From Dongia_B sp035539075 (GTDB taxonomy: Bacteria > Pseudomonadota > Alphaproteobacteria > Dongiales > Dongiaceae), in the NCBI GenBank assembly GCA_035539075.1, contig DATLJB010000018.1, positions 1 through 44,023 of the forward strand: a stretch of DNA of 44,023 nucleotides, given 5' to 3'. Each line of letters starts with the position of its first letter. The first letter of the stretch is position 1. Below the pieces are notes generated by a model. The model saw only the letters and a program-made list of their open reading frames with translations, had not been told where the DNA came from and did no database searches. The translations under genes and the position numbers were made by a program. Shown piece by piece: positions 38,448-44,023 of the stretch.

Positions 38448-38981
38448 ATGTCGCGGACTGAGATCTTCGACCCGACGGCTGGGGAGGCGGATAACGAGCG
38501 GATCGGCCAAGCGACCGAGCTGGACCCGCGGTTTCGGCAATTGTTCGACTATTGGTCGGCAAGGTGCGGGGAGGGGCGGTTACCAGGAAGGGGACAGATA
38601 CGACCGGAGGAGTTGCCGGGACTGCTGCCTTACCTGGTCCTCTACGATATCGTCACTTTAACTGAAGGCTATCGCTTTCGGGTCCGGCTGATCGGCACGC
38701 ATTTTGTCGGGCTGCTCGGCAAGGAGATTTCCGGGCGCTTCCTGGATGAGGTCGCCTATGCGCCCCGCTATGCCGAGCTGCATCAGCGCCTGGTCAGGGT
38801 GATCGACACCAAACAGCCCGATTTCGGCATCGCCAGCCTGAACAATCCCGAACGCGACTTCATCCAGTATGGCCATCTCACCCTGCCTTTGGCCGAAGAC
38901 GGGGAGCATGTCGACATGTTGCTGGGTGCCCGCATCGCGCTCGACTCTCTCGGGACGCCGCTGCGTTCGCAGCACCACTAG
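38448..38981 (+). CDS. PAS_5 domain protein
   Basis: This 177-residue protein is of the PAS_5 family typical of alphaproteobacteria. Visible parts are DPRFRQLFDYWSARCG, RPEELPGLLPYLVLYDIV, GYRFRVRLIGTHFVGLLG, GRFLDEV, RYAELHQRLVRVIDTK and a final strand YGHLTLPLAEDGEHVDMLLGAR. It carries no kinase or DNA-binding domain, so it probably signals through a partner protein. GGGAGC precedes ATG 38448. Its stop is 2 bp from the stop of the convergent gene. Confidence 0.87.
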   Translation: MSRTEIFDPTAGEADNERIGQATELDPRFRQLFDYWSARCGEGRLPGRGQIRPEELPGLLPYLVLYDIVTLTEGYRFRVRLIGTHFVGLLGKEISGRFLDEVAYAPRYAELHQRLVRVIDTKQPDFGIASLNNPERDFIQYGHLTLPLAEDGEHVDMLLGARIALDSLGTPLRSQHH

Positions 38982-38983
38982 GC

Positions 38984-40099
38984 CTAGCCGTCCCGCTTCT
39001 CCCCATCTGATCGCATCCGCCCGTTCGGGCGGAACTGTTGGACGCGCTCATCATGCCCGCTGCTGTCGCTGTAGAAGACGGCCGTCATCAAGGCGGCGGT
39101 GAGCAGCATGGTGACGCCGCCACCAACCAGCATTGCGTAGAAGGCGAAGCCGTGCGGCCACAGGCCGACGACATGGGCGCCGATGGCGATTGCACCCCAG
39201 GCAATGGCGATGCCCAGCGCGAAGCTGGCACCTAGAATCAGCGCAGTCCGGCGCCAGCTGAAAGGCGCTGGGGGCTGCGGTGTCCCTTCCGCTGCCGCCG
39301 GGATGGCGAGAGTGGGGACGGAGAGAGTGGGGATGGGGAGAGCGGAGGGGGCGAGAACAGGCGGTTCGGCCCGTTTCGCTTCCATCGATTTCGTTTCCAT
39401 CGATCCTGCCGTTTCCGGCCCTGCCGCCACCGGTGCCGCGGTCGGTGCCGCTGCAACCGGGGCAGTTTCTCCGCCTTCAGCCGGGTTTTTCGTTGCTTGC
39501 ATCTTTACTGCCATGATCGGTCCTGCCTCACCTGGTGGTGTCGCCGGAAGACCCGTCGGTCGGGATGCCGCGGCCACGCCAGGCAATCGCCGACCAACTG
39601 CGCTTGCGCCCATGGAACCAGTTTGCCGCGCTTTATCCGTTGGCCCGCCGCTCTCTTGCGGCGCATTCACCCTGTCGGCGGCCGGGCGACGCTCTGCGAC
39701 CGCGCCCGAGACAGCCTTCGATTTCGCACGCAGCGGTGTCGCCGAGGGCGCCTCAGGAGGAGAAACAGCCTCTTCACCGCCGTTGTTCCGCACCAGGCGG
39801 GAATGATTCAAGGCGCTTCTTGGCTTCGCCTGGGGATCAGCCTGGGGAAGCGCTGTGGGGCGTATATGTTCGGAGATCGGATACAGCTTCGCCTTGCCGC
39901 CCATCTCGGTGCGTGACGAGGGGACAGTCCGGTGGCCTTTTGCCGGCACCGGCGTTGCGGCTGGGGAGGCCATCTTCCGGTCGGCATGACCGTCGCGGGT
40001 TTTGTCTGCCTCGGATGGGCGGCGTGGGCGCAGCGGGATGACGTTGTCGGGAAAGTCGTCGTCTGGAAAATCGTCGTCTGGAAAGTCGGCGGGCGACAT
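38984..40099 (-). CDS. Hypothetical protein with long disordered N-terminus and two C-terminal membrane helices
   Basis: I do not recognise this 371-residue protein. The first 20 residues contain a short tandem repeat of DFPDD encoded by 15-bp repeats at about 40056-40085. Residues 25-270 are Pro/Ala/Ser-rich, with charged patches, and look disordered. Two hydrophobic helices follow near residues 283-304 and 312-340 (ILGASFALGIAIAWGAIAIG, FYAMLVGGGVTMLLTAAL), with a polar C-terminal tail. This is the layout of a membrane-tethered protein with a long cytosolic arm. No domain or motif identifies a role. The opposite frames in this stretch are shadows. Confidence 0.65.
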   Translation of the reverse strand: MSPADFPDDDFPDDDFPDNVIPLRPRRPSEADKTRDGHADRKMASPAATPVPAKGHRTVPSSRTEMGGKAKLYPISEHIRPTALPQADPQAKPRSALNHSRLVRNNGGEEAVSPPEAPSATPLRAKSKAVSGAVAERRPAADRVNAPQESGGPTDKARQTGSMGASAVGRRLPGVAAASRPTGLPATPPGEAGPIMAVKMQATKNPAEGGETAPVAAAPTAAPVAAGPETAGSMETKSMEAKRAEPPVLAPSALPIPTLSVPTLAIPAAAEGTPQPPAPFSWRRTALILGASFALGIAIAWGAIAIGAHVVGLWPHGFAFYAMLVGGGVTMLLTAALMTAVFYSDSSGHDERVQQFRPNGRMRSDGEKRDG

Positions 40100-40197
40100 G
40101 ATGCGTTCCGTTTCACTGCATCATCAATTGCCGCTTACTGATCGGACATCGCCGCAATCTTTGTATGTTGGTTGCAGCAATCGAGGGACAGCTATGG

Positions 40198-40908
40198 CTA
40201 TTGGCGCAAGCTGCCGAACAATTGCTGGACGCTGCCGACCTGGTGGCCTTCCGCGCTGACAAAAATCTGCTTGCTCAATGGATCGCCCGGCGTGGCGAAG
40301 AGCCAGCCGATCCTTTGCAAGCCGTCAGTGCTGGTTAGGGATTGCAACACCGGATGCAGGGGGCCAGTTTGGCTGAAGCCCTTGGCGCGGGCAAGAGCCA
40401 GTGCGTCCTTCAGGCTGATGAATTGAACGGGCAGGGCGGCAGTGGCGGTTGGCGGCAAGGGTGCGCGCGCGCCGAGGATCGTTCCATAACGGCTGAGCGT
40501 CAGCTGATAGCCCTTGCCGTCAGCCCGGAAAAAGAACGAAACCGGGATTGAAACAGTGGTGTCGGCGGCGCCATCAGCGGTCGTGGTGGCGGTAATCTCA
40601 ATCAACTCCGCGTCGGGGTTCCAGTCCTTATGCGCCTTATCCGATACCTGCGCGGCCAGCGCTGCGTCGATCGGCGGCAGATTGTCCGCCGCTTCGGCGC
40701 GCGATAACCGCAAGCTGTGCGGTATGACGGCTATGCCGGTCAGATCCGCCGGAAGGCCGACAGCGAACCAGGCCACCGCCATAGCTATAACCGTCGCCGC
40801 CAAGCGGGCCCGCAAGGGGCGGCGCGTCGAGATCGGCGAGGAGGAAACCGGCGTGGATGAAACGGGGACGGATGAAAGACGGCACTGAAATTTGGCATTC
40901 TTCCGCAT
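40198..40908 (-). CDS. Exported protein of unknown function
   Basis: This 236-residue protein has an N-terminal signal-anchor or signal peptide (ARLAATVIAMAVAWFAVG after a Ser-rich, Arg-containing lead of about 40 residues). An extracytoplasmic part follows with ITATTTADGAADTTVSIPVSFFF, YQLTLSRYGTILGAR and a C-terminal FATPGDPLSKQIFVSAEGHQVGSVQQLFG. The folded part looks beta-rich, with an alpha helix (LKDALALARAKGF). I know no matching family. GAGGAAATC before ATG 40908 is a strong SD, so the nine-residue longer frame is rejected. It stands alone. Confidence 0.65.
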   Translation of the reverse strand: MRKNAKFQCRLSSVPVSSTPVSSSPISTRRPLRARLAATVIAMAVAWFAVGLPADLTGIAVIPHSLRLSRAEAADNLPPIDAALAAQVSDKAHKDWNPDAELIEITATTTADGAADTTVSIPVSFFFRADGKGYQLTLSRYGTILGARAPLPPTATAALPVQFISLKDALALARAKGFSQTGPLHPVLQSLTSTDGLQRIGWLFATPGDPLSKQIFVSAEGHQVGSVQQLFGSLRQ

Positions 40909-41341
40909 GATTTCCTCGTGGCGCTGGCAACTCATCCTGTCTTCCCGCTCTCGGCCAAATTTCGCAAGGAGGCGTGTTGCAGGCTAATGCCGCTCACGGT
41001 GACAGACAATCCCGCGGTCGGCCGACTGCCGCGGCGGATGCACCATCCAAACGCGATCGCTTCATGCAGACAGATTTGTGTCATCCATTCGTAACGACAA
41101 GCTGACATTGCGGGCCGGCGCCGTTGTGAGGGGGACGGCGCGACCGCTTTTCCGCGTCGTCGCGGGCTGAGCCTTGATCATCGCCCGATCCCCGTCGCGC
41201 ACTCTTACGCTGCTTCCTCTCCGGCGGCGTTCGTTGCGGAAATGTCTACGCTAATAAATGTTGTTGATTTTAAGTCATCGACCCGCTACTATTGAGAAAT
41301 ACACAACATCACAACATTGCTTCCAGCCGAAAGGAACCCGC
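40909..41341. other. Intergenic region before the prophage remnant
   Basis: These 433 bp without a gene contain the promoter side of the exported protein (minus strand), and at the right end AT-rich sequence with a sigma-70-like promoter for the small proline-rich gene (41264-41292). The transition from the high-GC backbone to lower GC near 41230-41340 may mark the left edge of the prophage remnant. No attachment-site repeat was found by eye. Confidence 0.4.
41264..41292 (+). promoter_or_regulatory. Sigma-70-like promoter TTGATT-N17-TACTAT
   Basis: TTGATT (41264-41269) and TACTAT (41287-41292) are separated by 17 bp, the ideal spacing. Each hexamer matches 4 of 6 consensus bases. It lies 50 bp upstream of ATG 41342 in an AT-rich patch. 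Confidence 0.4.
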
Positions 41342-41569
41342 ATGTGCATGGGTGGCTCCGCGCCGAAACCGCCTCCGCCTCCGCCTCCGCCTCCGCCTCC
41401 GCCGCCGCCGCCGCCAGTCCCGCAGGAGCAGGATGCGGCCGTGATCAAGGCGCGCACCGATTCACGCTCGCGCGCCTTGGCTGCGGCGGGCGCCGCCAGC
41501 ACCATTCTGACCAATGGTCAGGGCATGGGCAGCACGGCGGCGGTCGGCAAGACCCTGCTCGGCCAGTGA
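41342..41569 (+). CDS. Small proline-rich phage virion-type protein
   Basis: This 75-residue protein has the start MCMGGSAPK, a run of about 16 Pro, then PQEQDAAVIKARTDSRSRAL and the C-terminus STILTNGQGMGSTAAVGKTL ending LGQ. Short phage proteins with a Cys/Gly-rich N-terminus, polyproline and a terminal STILT...KTLLG motif are found among structural genes of tailed phages of proteobacteria, near portal and capsid genes. The exact virion role is not known to me. AAAGGA precedes ATG 41342. The polyproline codons form a CCT/CCG microsatellite prone to slippage. It is the only complete structural gene left in the remnant. Confidence 0.7.
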   Translation: MCMGGSAPKPPPPPPPPPPPPPPPPVPQEQDAAVIKARTDSRSRALAAAGAASTILTNGQGMGSTAAVGKTLLGQ

Positions 41570-41583
41570 CGGTCGCCTGACCT

Positions 41584-41625
41584 GTCTTGCCTGCCGGCGA
41601 AAGACCTCTTGCCGGCAGGCAAGAC
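41584..41625 (+). terminator. Strong hairpin, 15-bp perfect stem
   Basis: GTCTTGCCTGCCGGC (41584-41598) and GCCGGCAGGCAAGAC (41611-41625) form a 15-bp perfect stem with a 12-base loop, starting 15 bp after the stop of the small virion gene. No T-run follows, so it is a terminator or mRNA-stabilising hairpin. Confidence 0.55.
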
Positions 41626-41825
41626 CGAGGCGGGTTGCAGCTGATCTCAGTTCACTCGAATGGCGGCGCCGGCAACGGGCGCTGCCGGGCTCCCTCATCC
41701 CGACCCGCCCTGCCATCCCCGCCGGCATTCGCCGGGGCGGAGCGGATTGCGATGGTGCCTCCTCCGATCGGCCGCGCTGCTCCCAGGCGCGGTGAGATGA
41801 GGGAGCCGCCTCTGACTCGCCAGCC

Positions 41826-42210
41826 ATGACCGGCATGGCCGCATCGACAGCAGCGGATGTGCCAATGGCCGCAGACGACAAGATCGCGGATGTCATCGAC
41901 ATTCTCTCAAACCAATGAAGTCCTGGACGACATGGTCTGGGTGGAAGGCAATCTGCCGGCCGGCCATCTGACCACGATCCGCACCGGCCTGCCGCAAGTG
42001 ACCTGGCGCCTGCTCTATCAGGGGCGCGCAATCGCAGAAATCGACCACGGCGCGGATCACCGATACCTGCGGCATGCTGGAAACCTACGGCATCGTCGAC
42101 AAGGATTTCGCCGACCTCAACGGCAATGGGGCGGATTTCCGTCTCTCGGAAGACGAAGCCTTCCTCGAAGGCATGAACCAGCGCATTGCTGGCCTTTGCC
42201 TTTTGGCCTC
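41826..42210 (+). pseudogene. Major capsid protein fragment, broken over three frames
   Basis: Three adjacent pieces in three different frames give a continuous phage major-capsid sequence: DDKIADVIDILS (frame from 41826, stop at 41916-41918), SQTNEVLDDMVWVEGNLPAG and TTIRTGLPQVTWRLLYQG (about 41913-42024), then KSTTARITDTCGMLETYGIV, DKDFADLNGNGADFRLSEDE and AFLEGMNQRIAG (about 42038-42200). These match the N-terminal third of capsid proteins of podovirus-like phages, which continue well beyond this point; here the sequence breaks off at about 42205. Two frameshifts and a 3' deletion make it non-functional. This is a recognition from memory of the family, not a search result. Confidence 0.75.
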
Positions 42211-42221
42211 GGCCTTCGTGC

Positions 42222-42287
42222 GCGGCTGATCTCGTCTTTACCAACAAATATGACGAGCTGATCCATGCAGCGGTGCGGCGCTATTGG
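42222..42287 (+). pseudogene. Possible lytic transglycosylase N-terminal scrap
   Basis: Frame 3 reads ADLVFTNKYDELIHAAVRRY followed by W, which resembles the first helix of phage lytic transglycosylases (FxxKYDDLIxxAxxRYW). After this the frame becomes meaningless and the spanin-like coiled-coil begins in another frame. The scrap is short, so the call is tentative; it supports the idea that a deletion joined the capsid region to the lysis cassette. Confidence 0.35.
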
Positions 42288-42625
42288 CTGCACGACCGGA
42301 CGCCGTCAGGGCGGCACTCGCCGCCGCACGGCATGATGAGGAGCTTGCGCAAGCCGACGCAAAAAGGTGGGCAGGCGCGGATGCGCGCATGCAGAGGATC
42401 ATCGATGATCAGGCCGCACAATTGTCGCGTCAGGCTGCGGATCTTGCCGGAGCCGAGCGGGTTGCAGATGAGCTCGCTGCAACCCAGGCCAGGAAAATCA
42501 GCGTTTTGTCGGATCAGATCGACGCATTGAAAGCGAGAGCCCATGCTCATCCGGATCAAGTGCGGCCTCTTGGCCCTATCGTTACCGACGTGCTTGTCAG
42601 CCTGCGCAAGCAAACCGGCGGCTGA
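42284..42625 (+). pseudogene. Rz-like inner-membrane spanin, N-terminal anchor missing
   Basis: The frame encodes about 110 residues, mostly a charged, heptad-like coiled coil (DAKRWAGADARMQRIIDDQA, ADELAATQARKISVLSDQID) of the size seen in phage Rz proteins. It overlaps the 5' end of a lipoprotein gene in another frame, the classical Rz/Rz1 arrangement. However, no ATG and no transmembrane helix are present at the start (only a TTG at 42284), and the sequence fuses to the transglycosylase scrap, so the anchor seems to have been deleted. Confidence 0.5.
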
Positions 42626-42857
42626 ATTGGCTCCTCTGCCGCCGGTGATCGAAACCGTTGCCGTCTATCGTGAGCTGCCGGACAGTCTGCTGCATCCCTG
42701 CGAGGAGCCGGCCTGGTCGCCAGGCGATATCGCGACGGATGTCGATCTCCTGGGGCTGCTTAATCGGTACCGCCTGGCCAATGCGTGCAACATGGCCAAA
42801 ATCGAGGCGATCGATCGGATCTATCGCATGAGCGGGCGGCAGTCCCCCAAGGGATGA
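42543..42857 (+). CDS. Rz1-like outer-membrane spanin lipoprotein
   Basis: This 104-residue lipoprotein has a signal sequence (MLIRIKCGLLALSLPTC) ending in lipobox LSAC with the lipidated Cys21. A Pro-rich stretch (LAPLPPVIETV) follows, then AVYRELPDSLLHPCEEPAW, a region with GDIATDVDLLGLLNRYR and a final LANACNMAKIEAIDRIYR. The pattern (lipobox, Pro-rich part, LLxPCxxP, then a helix with LxxCNxxxxxI) fits Rz1-like/LysC lysis lipoproteins that work with Rz to fuse membranes at the end of infection. It begins inside the Rz-like frame (83-bp overlap). It is intact, but its partner appears broken. Confidence 0.62.
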   Translation: MLIRIKCGLLALSLPTCLSACASKPAAELAPLPPVIETVAVYRELPDSLLHPCEEPAWSPGDIATDVDLLGLLNRYRLANACNMAKIEAIDRIYRMSGRQSPKG

Positions 42858-43612
42858 TAAGCTTCCGCCGATAATGAAACTGGAACGGTGCGCGGCGACC
42901 AGGTGGCGTTTCGCGCTTGTGGCTTGGCGGCTTTGAAATCAAGCGGATATCCCGTCCCGGGCCGGGCCGTGGAGCATAGGGGGGCGATACCCGGTGAGGT
43001 GCAGGTCGTTATTCCGTATCGCCGGCTGTATGTTGGAATGCTGTCCGAGCCGAACCCGCCGCCTGCGCATTGCTGCCGGATGATGCGCATGCAAGCGGCG
43101 CGGCTTGTCAGCATTCCCGGGAATCATTGGGCCATGACTCGCCGCCAGGGGGGCGGCGATCTCCAAGCCTGCCGGCGGCAAGCGCCGAACTTTGAACCCG
43201 CATTCAACAAAATTGAATAATGATACAATCCGTTACCGATTCCGTATTGTCGCGAGGATCGGTTTGTGATTTCATTTTTACCAATCATAAAGAAATCCCC
43301 GTCTCAAAGCGGTGGTCGATATCACGTCAGGGAAGCGCCATTTCGGCATCAGCTGGACCGGAAGGCGGATGCCATCGGCCGATCGGGCCGATGAAAGTTA
43401 TGTCGCCGCCGAGCAGCGGCGGAATTCTCTGCGCGATGTCACTGCGTCGACGGCGGCCAAGGGTAGGCGTGACTGACGGCGAAATTCGTGTGACTGATAA
43501 CGATCCGGCGGCGGTTTCTGTGACCCGGCGTTAGCGTTGCACCGCTTGTCTTCCATGCCGATGAGTTTAGCGCGGCGGGGCCTGTCCTGCTGCGTGAGCC
43601 TGGGAGACGAGC
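42858..43612. other. 755-bp region without a recognisable gene
   Basis: Two open frames (42888-43220 and 43220-43534) exist but show no family likeness, no good ribosome-binding site and irregular codon use; they may be phage-derived debris. A pocket of clearly lower GC lies at about 43200-43310 and contains ATTCAA-CAAAA-TTGAAT at 43202-43218, a candidate operator or weak terminator. GTGACTGA occurs twice 21 bp apart (43469, 43490). The promoter of the downstream binding-protein gene must lie near the right end. Confidence 0.45.
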
Positions 43613-44023
43613 ATGAAAAAAACGGATAGCGAAATGCAGGGTATCCTCAGCGAATTCGCGCTGGGGCGGTTATCACGGCGTCAGGCGCTGCGGGCTTTGG
43701 GCATCGGCGGCGTCGCCGCCTTGGGATCTGCGGCCTGGCCGTTGATCGGACCGGCCGCCTTCGCCGACGAAGCCGGGAAGAAACCAGGTCCCGGCGGCAT
43801 TCCGCTCGCGCGACCCAATATGCCTGTCAAGCTGCCGCTGCATGGTGATCCGATCAAGAGCGGCCTGAAGCCGGAAAGCGGTACCTTCAAGATCTACAAC
43901 TACCAGGACTATGTCGATCAGAAGGTGATGGACAGCTTCGCCAAGAAGTACAATGTCAAGGTCGAGCTCACCACCTTCGACAGCATGGACCAGGCGATCA
44001 CCCGCATGGCGACCGGCCAGGTG
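43613..44023 (+). CDS. Spermidine/putrescine-type ABC transporter substrate-binding protein, N-terminal part
   Basis: The gene runs off the right edge; 137 residues are visible. The leader contains a twin-arginine-like motif SRRQALRALG (about 21-30) followed by a hydrophobic stretch (GIGGVAALGSAAWPLIGPAA) and FADEA, suggesting Tat export. After a Pro/Gly-rich linker the binding-protein fold starts at GTFKIYNYQDYVDQKVMDSF, with AKKYNVKVELTTFDSMDQAITRMATG, the usual opening of PotD/PotF-type polyamine-binding proteins. It should bind a polyamine or similar cation in the periplasm; permease and ATPase genes would be expected beyond the window. GGGAGACGAGC precedes ATG 43613. Confidence 0.87.
   Translation, partial: MKKTDSEMQGILSEFALGRLSRRQALRALGIGGVAALGSAAWPLIGPAAFADEAGKKPGPGGIPLARPNMPVKLPLHGDPIKSGLKPESGTFKIYNYQDYVDQKVMDSFAKKYNVKVELTTFDSMDQAITRMATGQV

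Larger units (their letters stand above)
41342..42857 (+). mobile_element. Prophage remnant (podovirus-type structural and lysis genes)
   Basis: Within 1.5 kb are, in order, a small proline-rich virion-type protein, a frame-broken piece of a major capsid protein, a scrap resembling the start of a lytic transglycosylase, and overlapping Rz/Rz1-like spanin genes. The order structural then lysis genes is phage-like. Integrase, terminase, portal and tail genes are absent, so this is a deleted remnant. Its exact borders and attachment sites cannot be set from the sequence. Confidence 0.65.

Noticed and set aside
41365..41415. CCT/CCG repeat resembling a CRISPR-like or tandem array
   Set aside because: It is a polyproline codon microsatellite within the small virion gene, with no spacers.
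43469..43527. GTGACTGA repeated 21 bp apart with a third partial copy
   Set aside because: Spacing is irregular (21 then 30 bp) and the copies are short; likely chance.

Overview
The window is a GC-rich chromosomal segment with dense, strongly G/C-ending coding sequence. Its families (PAS_5 protein, single-domain response regulators, a FixK/FNR-type operator, a FrcA-like sugar transporter, SHP-type cytochromes, an acetoacetyl-CoA reductase) suggest an alphaproteobacterium, most plausibly of the Rhodospirillales. That placement is an inference from gene content, because no rRNA or other taxonomic marker is present. I see no rRNA, tRNA, CRISPR array or intact insertion sequence. Both edges cut genes: a TPR protein on the left and a polyamine-type solute-binding protein on the right.

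Layout. 1-6000: a TPR protein, an SDR/SnoaL-like pair divergent from an HxlR regulator, two tandem single-domain response regulators, another SDR, and an orphan metal/siderophore-type binding protein. 6460-8925: two surface-polysaccharide genes, an acyltransferase-3 with an apparent frameshift in its first motif and a pyruvyltransferase. 9050-10967: a Zn-alcohol dehydrogenase and acetoacetyl-CoA reductase pair behind a perfect FNR/FixK-type site placed as a class II activator site. 11331-16565: a secreted FGE/sulfatase-type protein, a TonB/TolA-like protein, a tetR-SDR operon with two matching operators, and a PLP decarboxylase. 16846-22783: a two-component system, then secreted proteins on the other strand (three-EF-hand protein, GPNG-repeat protein, Cys-rich esterase) plus a membrane hydroxylase. 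22823-26713: methyltransferase, LysR, GNAT, an HExxH lipoprotein and an ankyrin protein.

27313-29530 is the most distinctive locus: a cytochrome b561 fused to a diheme cytochrome c domain, a DUF1924 cytochrome of the oxygen-binding SHP type, and a second free-standing diheme cytochrome c that resembles the fused domain. It could carry electrons from the quinone pool through heme b and diheme c to SHP in the periplasm.

29547-36394 is a sugar regulon on the minus strand: binding protein, permease, single-NBD ATPase, aldose-1-epimerase, LacI regulator and AGE-family sugar isomerase. Two perfect 13-bp palindromes upstream of the binding-protein gene are the likely LacI sites. The gap between binding protein and permease holds a palindromic repeat element. 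36407-40908 holds an APH-like/P-loop kinase fusion, a PAS_5 protein and two membrane or exported proteins of unknown role.

41342-42857 is a decayed prophage remnant of podovirus type: a proline-rich small virion-type protein with a strong hairpin after it, a major capsid gene broken over three frames, a scrap that may be lytic transglycosylase, and an overlapping Rz/Rz1-like spanin pair. About 750 bp without a recognisable gene separates it from the right-edge binding protein.
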